NCBI GenBank assembly: GCA_030848705.1
Contig: JAUIZM010000014.1
Location: forward strand, 5,868,012 to 5,932,011
DNA length: 64,000 bases
Source of the DNA: Heracleum sosnowskyi
Lineage: Eukaryota > Streptophyta > Magnoliopsida > Apiales > Apiaceae
Reading direction: 5' to 3'
Shown here: one piece after another, positions 49,801 through 62,639 of the stretch
Layout: each line of letters begins with the position of its first letter
Position numbering within the stretch: the first letter of the stretch is position 1
The notes under the pieces: generated by a model
What the model saw: only the letters and a program-made list of their open reading frames with translations
Database searches by the model: none
Told to the model about the DNA's origin: nothing
Made by a program: the position numbers and the translations under genes

Positions 49801-52800
49801 CCGGACATTTTTCTTCCGATTTTTTTTGTAACGTGCTAAAAAAGAGGTACAAAATGGACGTACGGACCAAAAAACGCGAATTTTCATTTCCGGAAATGGG
49901 TTTTTTCGACCCCCGAAAATGGGAAAAAACCCACTTTTTGGCCCAAAACTGGTTTCACTGGCATTTTCACGCCCTCAAAAAACGAGGTTCCGGACATTTT
50001 TCTTCCGATTTTTTTTGTCACGTGCTAAAATAGAGTTACAAAATGGACGTACGGACCAAAAAACGCGAATTTTCATTTCCGAAAAAAGGTTTTTTCGACC
50101 CCCGAAAATGGGAAAAAACCCACTTTTTGGCCCAAAACTGGTTTCACTGGCATTTTCACGCCCTCAAAAAATGAGGTTCCGGACATTTTTCTTCCAATTT
50201 TTTTTATCACATGCTAAAATAGAGGTACAAAATGGACATACGGACCAAAAAACGCAAAATTTCATTTCTGGAAATGGGTTTTTTCGACCCCCGAAAATGG
50301 GAAATAACCCACTTTTTGGCCAAAAACTGGTTTCACTGGCATTTTCACGCCCTCAAAAAACGAGGTTCCGGACATTTTTCTTCCGATTTTTTTTGTCACG
50401 TGCTAAAATAGAGTTACAAAATGGACGTACGGACCAAAAAACGCGAATTTTCATTTCCGAAAAAAGGTTTTTTCGACCCCCGAAAATGGGAAAAAACCCA
50501 CTTTTTGGCCCAAAACTGGTTTCACTGGCATTTTCACGCCCTCAAAAAACGAGGTTCCGGACATTTTTCTTCCAATTTTTTTTATCACATGCTAAAATAG
50601 AGGTACAAAATGGACATACGGACCAAAAAACGCGAAATTTCATTTCTGGAAATGGGTTTTTTCGACCCCCGAAAATGGGAAAAAACCCACTTTTTGGCCA
50701 AAAACTGGTTTCACTGGCATTTTCACGCCCTCAAAAAACGAGGTTCCGGACATTTTTCTTCCGATTTTTTTTGTAACGTGCTAAAATAGAGGTACAAAAT
50801 GGACGTACGGACCAAAAAACGCGAATTTTCATTTCCGGAAATGGGTTTTTTCGACCCCCGAAAATGGGAAAAAACCCACTTTTTGGCCCAAAACTGGTTT
50901 CACTGGCATTTTCACGCCCTCAAAAAATGAGGTTCCGGACATTTTTCTTCCGATTTTTTTTATCACGTGCTAAAATAGAGGTACAAAATGGACGTACGGA
51001 CCAAAAAACGCGAAATTTCATTTCCGGAAATGGGTTTTTTCGACCCCCGAAAATGGGAAAAAACCCACTTTTTGGCCAAAAACTGGTTTCACTGGCATTT
51101 TCACGCCCTCAAAAAATGAGGTTCCGGACATTTTTCTTCCGATTTTTTTTATCACGTGCTAAAATAGAGGTACAAAATGGACGTACGGACCAAAAAACGC
51201 GAAATTTCATTTCCGGAAATGGGTTTTTTCGACCCCCGAAAATGGGAAAAAACCCACTTTTTGGCCAAAAACTGGTTTCACTGGCATTTTCACGCCCTCA
51301 AAAAACGAGGTTCCGGACATTTTTCTTCCGATTTTTTTTGTCACGTGCTAAAATAGAGTTACAAAATGGACGTACGGACCAAAAAACGCGAATTTTCATT
51401 TCCGAAAAAAGGTTTTTTCGACCCCCGAAAATGGGAAAAAACCCACTTTTTGGCCCAAAACTGGTTTCACTGGCATTTTCACGCCCTCAAAAAACGAGGT
51501 TCCGGACATTTTTCTTCCAATTTTTTTTATCACATGCTAAAATAGAGGTACAAAATGGACATACGGACCAAAAAACGCGAAATTTCATTTCTGGAAATGG
51601 GTTTTTTCGACCCCCGAAAATGGGAAAAAACCCACTTTTTGGCCAAAAACTGGTTTCACTGGCATTTTCACGCCCTCAAAAAACGAGGTTCCGGACATTT
51701 TTCTTCCGATTTTTTTTGTAACGTGCTAAAATAGAGGTACAAAATGGACGTACGGACCAAAAAACGCGAATTTTCATTTCCGGAAATGGGTTTTTTCGAC
51801 CCCCGAAAATGGGAAAAAACCCACTTTTTGGCCCAAAACGGGTTTCACTGGCATTTTCACGCCCTCAAAAAATGAGGTTCCGGACATTTTTCTTCCGATT
51901 TTTTTTATCACGTGCTAAAATAGAGGTACAAAATGGACGTACGGACCAAAAAACGCGAAATTTCATTTCCGGAAATGGGTTTTTTCGACCCCCGAAAATG
52001 GGAAAAAACCCACTTTTTGGCCAAAAACTGGTTTCACTGGCATTTTCACGCCCTCAAAAAACGAGGTTCCGGACATTTTTCTTCCGATTTTTTTTGTAAC
52101 GTGCTAAAAAAGAGGTACAAAATGGACGTACGGACCAAAAAACGCGAATTTTCATTTCCGGAAATGGGTTTTTTCGACCCCCGAAAATGGGAAAAAACCC
52201 ACTTTTTGGCCCAAAACTGGTTTTACTGGCATTTTCACGCCCTCAAAAAATGAGGTTCCGGACATTTTTTTTCCGATTTTTTTTATCACGTGCTAAAATA
52301 GAGGTACAAAATGGACGTACGGACCAAAAAACGCGAAATTTCATTTCCGGAAATGGGTTTTTTCGACCCCCGAAAATGGGAAATAACCCACTTTTTGGCC
52401 AAAAACTGGTTTCACTAGCATTTTAACGCCCTCAAAAAATGAGGTTCCGGACATTTTTCTTCCGATTTTTTTTGTCACGTGCTAAAATAGAGTTACAAAA
52501 TGGACGTACGGGCCAAAAAACGCGAATTTTCATTTCCGAAAAAGGGTTTTTTCGACCCCCGAAAATGGGAAAAAACCCACTTTTTGGCCCAAAACTGGTT
52601 TCACTGGCATTTTCACGCCCTCAAAAAACGAGGTTCCAGACATTTTTCTTCCAATTTTTTTTATCACGTGCTAAAATAGAGGTACAAAATGGACGTACGG
52701 ACCAAAAAACGCGAAATTTCATTTCTGGAAATGGGTTTTTTCGACCCCCGAAAATGGGAAAAAACCCACTTTTTGGCCAAAAACTGGTTTCACTGGTATT

Positions 52801-52860
52801 TTCACGCCCTCAAAAAACGAGGTTCCGGACATTTTTCTTCCGATTTTTTTTGTAACGTGC
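43570..52860 (+). repeat. Nested higher-order repeats: 8-mer (1512 bp), 19-mer (3591 bp), 27-mer (5103 bp)
   Basis: About 43.57-46.4 kb matches 48.67-51.5 kb at 5103 bp. About 46.25-49.27 kb matches 49.84-52.86 kb at 3591 bp. About 44.82-46.33 kb matches 46.33-47.84 kb at 1512 bp; 5103 equals 1512 plus 3591. Markers: GGTATTTTCAC at 44101, 49204 and 52795; AAATGGGCGTACGG with G at 44564 and 49667; CAAAACGGGTTTCAC at about 48243 and 51834. The order implies an 8-mer duplication nested with larger unequal exchanges. The 474-residue ORF at 45761-47185 arises here only because stop-bearing GTAACG monomers are absent from that run. Confidence 0.85.
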
Positions 52861-55800
52861 TAAAATAGAGGTACAAAATGGACGTACGGACCAAAAAACG
52901 TGAATTTTCATTTCCGGAAATGGGTTTTTTCGACCCCCGAAAAATGGGAAAAAACCCACTTTTTGACCCAAAACTGGTTTCACTGGCATTTTCACGCCCT
53001 CAAAAAACGAGGTTCCGGACATTTTTCTTCCGATTTTTTTTATCACGTGCTAAAATAGAGGTACAAAATGGACGTACGGACCAAAAAACGCGAAATTTCA
53101 TTTCCGGAAATGGGTTTTTTCGACCCCCGAAAATGGGAAAAAACCCACTTTTTGGCCAAAAACTGGTTTCACTGGCATTTTCACGCCCTCAAAAAACGAG
53201 GTTCCGGACATTTTTCTTCCGATTTTTTTTGTAACGTGCTAAAAAAGAGGTACAAAATGGACGTACGGACCAAAAAACGCGAAATTTCATTTCCGGAAAT
53301 GGGTTTTTTCGACCCCAGAAAATGGGAAAAAACCCACTTTTTGGCCAAAAACTGGTTTCACTGGCATTTTCACGCCCTCAAAAAACGAGGTTCCGGACAT
53401 TTTTCTTCCGATTTTTTTTGTAACGTGCTAAAAAAGAGGTACAAAATGGACGTACGGACCAAAAACCGCGAATTTTCATTTCCGGAAATGGGTTTTTTCG
53501 ACCCCCGAAAATGGGAAAAAACCCACTTTTTGACCCAAAACTGGTTTCACTGGCATTTTCACGCCCTCAAAAAACGAGGTTCCGGACATTTTTCTTCCGA
53601 TTTTTTTTATCACGTGCTAAAATAGAGGTACAAAATGGACGTACGGACCAAAAAACGCGAAATTTCATTTCCGGAAATGGGTTTTTTCGACCCCCGAAAA
53701 TGGGAAAAAACCCACTTTTTGGCCAAAAACTGGTTTCACTAGCATTTTCACGCCCTCAAAAAACGAGGTTCCGGACATTTTTCTTCCGATTTTTTTTGTA
53801 ACGTGCTAAAAAAGAGGTACAAAATGGACGTACGGACCAAAAAACGCGAAATTTCATTTCCGGAAATGGGTTTTTTCGACCCCAGAAAATGGGAAAAAAC
53901 CCACTTTTTGGCCAAAAACTGGTTTCACTGGCATTTTCACGCCCTCAAAAAACGAGGTTCCGGACATTTTTCTTCCGATTTTTTTTGTAACGTGCTAAAA
54001 AAGAGGTACAAAATGGACGTACGGACCAAAAAACGCGAATTTTCATTTCCGGAAATGGGTTTTTTCGACCCCCGAAAATGGGAAAAAACCCACTTTTTGG
54101 CCCAAAACTGGTTTCACTAGCATTTTAACGCCCTCAAAAAATGAGGTTCCGGACATTTTTTTTCCGATTTTTTTTATCACGTGCTAAAATAGAGGTACAA
54201 AATGGACGTACGGACCAAAAAACGTGAAATTTCATTTCCGGAAATGGGTTTTTTCGACCCCCGAAAATGGGAAAAAACCCACTTTTTGGCCAAAAACTGG
54301 TTTCACTGGCATTTTCACGCCCTCAAAAAACGAGGTTCCGGACATTTTTCTTCCGATTTTTTTTGTAACGTGCTAAAAAAGAGGTACAAAATGGACGTAC
54401 GGACCAAAAAACGCGAATTTTCATTTCCGGAAATGGGTTTTTTCGACCCCCGAAAATGGGAAAAAACCCACTTTTTGGCCCAAAACTGGTTTCACTGGCA
54501 TTTTCACGCCCTCAAAAAACGAGGTTCCGGACATTTTTCTTCCGATTTTTTTTGTCACGTGCTAAAATAGAGGTACAAAATGGACGTACGGACCAAAAAA
54601 ACACGAAATTTCATTTCCGGAAATGGGTTTTTTCGACCCCCGAAAATGGGAAAAAACCCACTTTTTGGCCCAAAACTGGTTTCACTGGCATTTTCACGCC
54701 CTCAAAAAACGAGGTTCCGGACATTTTTCTTCCGATTTTTTTTGTCACGTGCTAAAATAGAGTTACAAAATGGACGTACGGACCAAAAAACGCGAATTTT
54801 CATTTCCGAAAAAGGTTTTTTCGACCCCCAAAAATGGGAAAAAACCCACTTTTTGGCCCAAAACTGGTTTCACTGGCATTTTCACGCCCTCAAAAAACGA
54901 GGTTCCGGACATTTTTCTTCCGATTTTTTTTGTAACGTGCTAAAAAAGAGGTACAAAATGGACGTACGGACCAAAAAAACGCGAATTTTCATTTCCGGAA
55001 ATGGGTTTTTTCGACCCCCGAAAATGGGAAAAAACCCACTTTTTGGCCCAAAACTGGTTTCACTGGCATTTTCACGCCCTCAAAAAACGAGGTTCCGGAC
55101 ATTTTTCTTCCGATTTTTTTTGTCACGTGCTAAAATAGAGTTACAAAATGGACGTACGGACCAAAAAACGCGAATTTTCATTTCCGAAAAAAGGTTTTTT
55201 CGACCCCCGAAAATGGGAAAAAACCCACTTTTTGGCCCAAAACTGGTTTCACTGGCATTTTCACGCCCTCAAAAAACGAGGTTCCGCACATTTTTCTTCC
55301 AATTTTTTTTATCACATGCTAAAATAGAGGTACAAAATGGACATACGGACCAAAAAACGCGAAATTTCATTTTGGAAATGGGTTTTTTCGACCCCCGAAA
55401 ATGGGAAAAAACCCACTTTTTGGCCAAAAACTGGTTTCACTGGCATTTTCACGCCCTCAAAAAACGAGGTTCCGGACATTTTTCTTCTGATTTTTTTTGT
55501 AACGTGCTAAAAAAGAGGTACAAAATGGACGTACGGACCAAAAAACGCGAATTTTCATTTCCGGAAATGGGTTTTTTCGACCCCCGAAAATGGGAAAAAA
55601 CCCACTTTTTGGCCCAAAACTGGTTTCACTGGCATTTTCACGCCCTCAAAAAACGAGGTTCCGGACATTTTTCTTCCGATTTTTTTTGTCACGTGCTAAA
55701 ATAGAGGTACAAAATGGACGTACGGACCAAAAAAACGCGAAATTTCATTTCTGGAAATGGGTTTTTTCGACCCCCGAAAATGGGAAAAAACCCACTTTTT

Positions 55801-58109
55801 GGCCCAAAACTGGTTTCACTGGCATTTTCACGCCCTCAAAAAACGAGGTTCCGGACATTTTTCTTCCGATTTTTTTTGTCACGTGCTAAAATAGAGTTAC
55901 AAAATGGACGTACGGACCAAAAAACGCGAATTTTCATTTCCGAAAAAAGGTTTTTTCGACCCCCGAAAATGGGAAAAAACCCACTTTTTGGCCCAAAACT
56001 GGTTTCACTGGCATTTTCACGCCCTCAAAAAACGAGGTTCCGGACATTTTTCTTCCAATTTTTTTTATCACATGCTAAAATAGAGGTACAAAATGGACAT
56101 ACGGACCAAAAAACGCGAAATTTCATTTCTGGAAATGGGTTTTTTCGACCCCCGAAAATGGGAAAAAACCCACTTTTTGGCCAAAAACTGGTTTCACTGG
56201 CATTTTCACGCCCTCAAAAAACGAGGTTCCGGACATTTTTCTTCCGATTTTTTTTGTAACGTGCTAAAATAGAGGTACAAAATGGACGTACGGACCAAAA
56301 AACGCGAATTTTCATTTCCGGAAATGGGTTTTTTCGACCCCCGAAAATGGGAAAAAACCCACTTTTTGGCCCAAAACTGGTTTCACTGGCATTTTCACGC
56401 CCTCAAAAAATGAGGTTCCGGACATTTTTCTTCCGATTTTTTTTATCACGTGCTAAAATAGAGGTACAAAATGGACGTACGGACCAAAAAACGCGAAATT
56501 TCATTTCCGGAAATGGGTTTTTTCGACCTCCGAAAATGGGAAAAAACCCACTTTTTGGCCAAAAACTGGTTTCACTGGCATTTTCACGCCCTCAAAAAAC
56601 GAGGTTCCGGACATTTTTATTCCGATTTTTTTGTAACGTGCTAAAAAAGAGGTACAAAATGGACGTACGGACCAAAAAACGCGAATTTTCATTTCCGGAA
56701 ATGGGTTTTTTCGACCCCCGAAAATGGGAAAAAACCCACTTTTTGGCCCAAAACTGGTTTTACTGGCATTTTCACGCCCTCAAAAAATGAGGTTCCGGAC
56801 ATTTTTTTTCCGATTTTTTTTATCACGTGCTAAAATAGAGGTACAGAATGGACGTACGGACCAAAAAACGCGAAATTTCATTTCCGGAAATGGGTTTTTT
56901 CGACCCCCGAAAATGGGAAATAACCCACTTTTTGGCCAAAAACTGGTTTCACTGGCATTTTAACGCCCTCAAAAAATGAGGTTCCGGACATTTTTCTTCC
57001 GATTTTTTTTGTCACGTGCTAAAATAGAGTTACAAAATGGACGTACGGGCCAAAAAACGCGAATTTTCATTTCCCGAAAAAGGGTTTTTTCGACCCCCGA
57101 AAATGGGAAAAAACCCACTTTTTGGCCCAAAACTGGTTTCACTGGCATTTTCACGCCCTCAAAAAACGAGGTTCCAGACATTTTTCTTCCAATTTTTTTT
57201 ATCACGTGCTAAAATAGAGGTACAAAATGGACGTACGGACCAAAAAACGCGAAATTTCATTTCTGGAAATGGGTTTTTTCGACCCCCGAAAATGGAAAAA
57301 ACCCACTTTTTGGCCAAAAACTGGTTTCACTGGTATTTTCACGCCCTCAAAAAACGAGGTTCCGGACATTTTTCTTCCGATTTTTTTTGTAACGTGCTAA
57401 AATATAGGTACAAAATGGACGTACAGACCAAAAAACGTGAATTTTCATTTCCGGAAATGGGTTTTTTCGACCCCCGAAAATGGGAAAAAACCCACTTTTT
57501 GGCCCAAAACTGGTTTCACTGGCATTTTCACGCCCTCAAAAAACGAGGTTCCGGACATTTTTCTTCCGATTTTTTTTATCACGTGCTAAAATAGAGGTAC
57601 AAAATGGACGTACGGACCAAAAAACGCGAAATTTCATTTCCGGAAATGGGTTTTTTCGACCCCCGAAAATAGGAAAAAACCCACTTTTTGGCCAAAAACT
57701 GGTTTCACTGGCATTTTCACGCCCTCAAAAAACGAGGTTCCGGACATTTTTCTTCCGATTTTTTTTGTAACGTGCTAAAAAAGAGGTACAAAATGGACGT
57801 ACGGACCAAAAAACGCGAAATTTCATTTCCGGAAATGGGTTTTTTCGACCCCAGAAAATGGGAAAAAACCCACTTTTTGGCCAAAAACTGGTTTCACTGG
57901 CATTTTCACGCCCTCAAAAAACGAGGTTCCGGACATTTTTCTTCCGATTTTTTTTGTAACGTGCTAAAAAAGAGGTACAAAATGGACGTACGGACCAAAA
58001 AACGCGAATTTTCATTTCCGGAAATGGGTTTTTTCGACCCCCGAAAATGGGAAAAAACCCACTTTTTGGCCCAAAACTGGTTTCACTAGCATTTTAACGC
58101 CCTCAAAAA

Positions 58110-61100
58110 ATGAGGTTCCGGACATTTTTTTTCCGATTTTTTTTATCACGTGCTAAAATAGAGGTACAAAATGGACGTACGGACCAAAAAACGCGAAATT
58201 TCATTTCCGGAAATGGGTTTTTTCGACCCCCGAAAATGGGAAAAAACCCACTTTTTGGCCAAAAACTGGTTTCACTGGCATTTTCACGCCCTCAAAAAAC
58301 GAGGTTCCGGACATTTTTCTTCCGATTTTTTTTGTAACGTGCTAAAAAAGAGGTACAAAATGGACGTACGGACCAAAAAACGCGAATTTTCATTTCCGGA
58401 AATGGGTTTTTTCGACCCCCGAAAATGGGAAAAAACCCACTTTTTGGCCCAAAACTGGTTTCACTGGCATTTTCACGCCCTCAAAAAACGAGGTTCCGGA
58501 CATTTTTCTTCCGATTTTTTTTGTCACGTGCTAAAATAGAGGTACAAAATGGACGTACGGACCAAAAAAACGCGAAATTTCATTTCCGGAAATGGGTTTT
58601 TTCGACCCCCGAAAATGGGAAAAAACCCACTTTTTGGCCCAAAACTGGTTTCACTGGCATTTTCACGCCCTCAAAAAATGAGGTTCCGGACATTTTTCTT
58701 CCGATTTTTTTTGTCACGTGCTAAAATAGAGTTACAAAATGGACGTACGGACCAAAAAACGCGAATTTTCATTTCCGAAAAAGGTTTTTTCGACCCCCAA
58801 AAATGGGAAAAAACCCACTTTTTGGCCCAAAACTGGTTTCACTGGCATTTTCACGCCCTCAAAAAACGAGGTTCCGGACATTTTTCTTCCAATTTTTTTT
58901 ATCACATGCTAAAATAGAGGTACAAAATGGACATACGGACCAAAAAACGCGAAATTTCATTTCTGGAAATGGGTTTTTTCGACCCCCGAAAATGGGAAAA
59001 AACCCACTTTTTGGCCAAAAACTGGTTTCACTGGCATTTTCACGCCCTCAAAAAACGAGGTTCCGGACATTTTTCTTCCGATTTTTTTTGTAACGTGCTA
59101 AAATAGAGGTACAAAATGGACGTACGGATCAAAAAACGCGAATTTTCATTTCCGGAAATGGGTTTTTTCGACCCCCGAAAATGGGAAAAAACCCACTTTT
59201 TGGCCAAAAATTGGTTTCACTGGCATTTTCACGCCCTCAAAAAACGAGGTTCCGGAAATTTTTCTTCCGATTTTTTTTGTAACGTGCTAAAAAAGAGGTA
59301 CAAAATGGACGTACGGACCAAAAAACGCGAATTTTCATTTCCGGAAATGGGTTTTTTCGACCCCCGAAAATGGGAAAAAACCCACTTTTTGGCCCAAAAC
59401 TGGTTTCACTGGCATTTTAACGCCCTCAAAAAATGAGGTTCCGGACATTTTTTTTCCGATTTTTTTTATCACGTGCTAAAATAGAGGTACAAAATGGACG
59501 TACGGACCAAAAAACGCGAAATTTCATTTCCGGAAATGGGTTTTTTCGACCCCCGAAAATGGGAAAAAACCCACTTTTTGGCCAAAAACTGGTTTCACTG
59601 GCATTTTCACGCCCTCAAAAAACGAGGTTCCGGACATTTTTCTTCCGAATTTTTTTTGTAACGTGCTAAAATAGAGGTACAAAATGGACGTACGGATCAA
59701 AAAACGCGAATTTTCATTTCCGGAAATGGGTTTTTTCGACCCCCGAAAATGGGAAAAAACCCACTTTTTGGCCAAAAATTGGTTTCACTGGCATTTTCAC
59801 GCCCTCAAAAAACGAGGTTCCGGACATTTTTCTTCCGATTTTTTTTGTAACGTGCTAAAAAAGAGGTACAAAATGGACGTACGGACCAAAAAACGCGAAT
59901 TTTCATTTCCGGAAATGGGTTTTTTCGACCCCCGAAAATGGGAAAAAACCCACTTTTTGGCCAAAAATTGGTTTCACTGGCATTTTCACGCCCTCAAAAA
60001 ACGAGGTTCCGGAAATTTTTCTTCCGATTTTTTTTGTAACGTGCTAAAAAAGAGGTACAAAATGGACGTACGGACCAAAAAACGCGAATTTTCATTTCCG
60101 GAAATGGGTTTTTTCGACCCCCGAAAATGGGAAAAAACCCACTTTTTGGCCCAAAACTGGTTTCACTGGCATTTTAACGCCCTCAAAAAATGAGGTTCCG
60201 GACATTTTTTTTCCGATTTTTTTTATCACGTGCTAAAATAGAGGTACAAAATGGACGTACGGACCAAAAAACGCGAAATTTCATTTCCGGAAATGGGTTT
60301 TTTCGACCCCCGAAAATGGGAAAAAACCCACTTTTTGGCCAAAAACTGGTTTCACTGGCATTTTCACGCCCTCAAAAAACGAGGTTCCGGACATTTTTCT
60401 TCCGATTTTTTTGTAACGTGCTAAAAAAGAGGTACAAAATGGACGTACGGACCAAAAAACGCGAATTTTCATTTCCGGAAATGGGTTTTTTCGACCCCCG
60501 AAAATGGGAAAAAACCCACTTTTTGGCCCAAAACTGGTTTCACTGGCATTTTCACGCCCTCAAAAAACGAGGTTCCGGACATTTTTCTTCCGATTTTTTT
60601 TGTCACGTGCTAAAATAGAGGTACAAAATGGACGTACGGACCAAAAAAACGCGAAATTTCATTTCCGGAAATGGGTTTTTTCGACCCCCGAAAATGGGAA
60701 AAAACCCACTTTTTGGCCCAAAACTGGTTTCACTGGCATTTTCACGCCCTCAAAAAATGAGGTTCCGGACATTTTTCTTCCGATTTTTTTTGTCACGTGC
60801 TAAAATAGAGTTACAAAATGGACGTACGGACCAAAAAACGCGAATTTTCATTTCCGAAAAAGGTTTTTTCGACCCCCAAAAATGGGAAAAAACCCACTTT
60901 TTGGCCCAAAACTGGTTTCACTGGCATTTTCACGCCCTCAAAAAACGAGGTTCCGGACATTTTTCTTCCAATTTTTTTTATCACATGCTAAAATAGAGGT
61001 ACAAAATGGACATACGGACCAAAAAACGCGAAATTTCATTTCTGGAAATGGGTTTTTTCGACCCCCGAAAATGGGAAAAAACCCACTTTTTGGCCAAAAA

Positions 61101-61940
61101 CTGGTTTCACTGGCATTTTCACGCCCTCAAAAAACGAGGTTCCGGACATTTTTCTTCCGATTTTTTTTGTAACGTGCTAAAATAGAGGTACAAAATGGAC
61201 GTACGGATCAAAAAACGCGAATTTTCATTTCCGGAAATGGGTTTTTTCGACCCCCGAAAATGGGAAAAAACCCACTTTTTGGCCAAAAATTGGTTTCACT
61301 GGCATTTTCACGCCCTCAAAAAACGAGGTTCCGGAAATTTTTCTTCCGATTTTTTTTGTAACGTGCTAAAAAAGAGGTACAAAATGGACGTACGGACCAA
61401 AAAACGCGAATTTTCATTTCCGGAAATGGGTTTTTTCGACCCCCGAAAATGGGAAAAAACCCACTTTTTGGCCCAAAACTGGTTTCACTGGCATTTTAAC
61501 GCCCTCAAAAAATGAGGTTCCGGACATTTTTTTTCCGATTTTTTTTATCACGTGCTAAAATAGAGGTACAAAATGGACGTACGGACCAAAAAACGCGAAA
61601 TTTCATTTCCGGAAATGGGTTTTTTCGACCCCCGAAAATGGGAAAAAACCCACTTTTTGGCCAAAAACTGGTTTCACTGGCATTTTCACGCCCTCAAAAA
61701 ACGAGGTTCCGGACATTTTTCTTCCGAATTTTTTTTGTAACGTGCTAAAATAGAGGTACAAAATGGACGTACGGATCAAAAAACGCGAATTTTCATTTCC
61801 GGAAATGGGTTTTTTCGACCCCCGAAAATGGGAAAAAACCCACTTTTTGGCCAAAAATTGGTTTCACTGGCATTTTCACGCCCTCAAAAAACGAGGTTCC
61901 GGAAATTTTTCTTCCGATTTTTTTTGTAACGTGCTAAAAA
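58110..61940 (+). repeat. Higher-order repeat: 11-mer (2079 bp), two copies
   Basis: Roughly 58.1-59.8 kb matches 60.2-61.9 kb at 2079 bp (11 x 189). Shared markers are ACGGATCAAAAAACG (near 59125, 61204 and also 59694, 61773), CAAAAATTGGTTTC and CCGGAAATTTTTC. Upstream, 54.2-54.7 kb matches 58.2-58.7 kb at 3969 bp (21 x 189). This 11-mer is composed of different monomer types from the 2080-bp HOR at 15-20 kb. Confidence 0.83.
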
Positions 61941-62639
61941 AGAGGTACAAAATGGACGTACGGACCAAAAAACGCGAATTTTCATTTCCGGAAATGGGTT
62001 TTTTCGACCCCCGAAAATGGGAAAAAACCCACTTTTTGGCCCAAAACTGGTTTCACTGGCATTTTAACGCCCTCAAAAAATGAGGTTCCGGACATTTTTT
62101 TTCCGATTTTTTTTATCACGTGCTAAAATAGAGGTACAAAATGGACGTACGGACCAAAAAACGCGAAATTTCATTTCCGGAAATGGGTTTTTTCGACCCC
62201 CGAAAATGGGAAAAAACCCACTTTTTGGCCAAAAACTGGTTTCACTGGCATTTTAACGCCCTCAAAAAATGAGGTTCCGGACATTTTTCTTCCGATTTTT
62301 TTTTCACGTGCTAAAATAGAGGTACAAAATGGACGTACGGACCAAAAAAACGCGAAATTTCATTTCCGGAAATGGGTTTTTTCGACCCCCAAAAATGGGA
62401 AAAAACCCACTTTTTGGCCCAAAACTGGTTTCACTGGCATTTTCACGCCCTCAAAAAACGAGGTTCCGGACATTTTTCTTCCGATTTTTTTTGTCACGTG
62501 CTAAAATAGAGTTACAAAATGGACGTACGGACAAAAAAACGCGAATTTTCATTTCCGAAAAAAGGTTTTTTCGACCCCCGAAAATGGGAAAAAACCCACT
62601 TTTTGGCCCAAAACTGGTTTCACTGGCATTTTCACGCCC

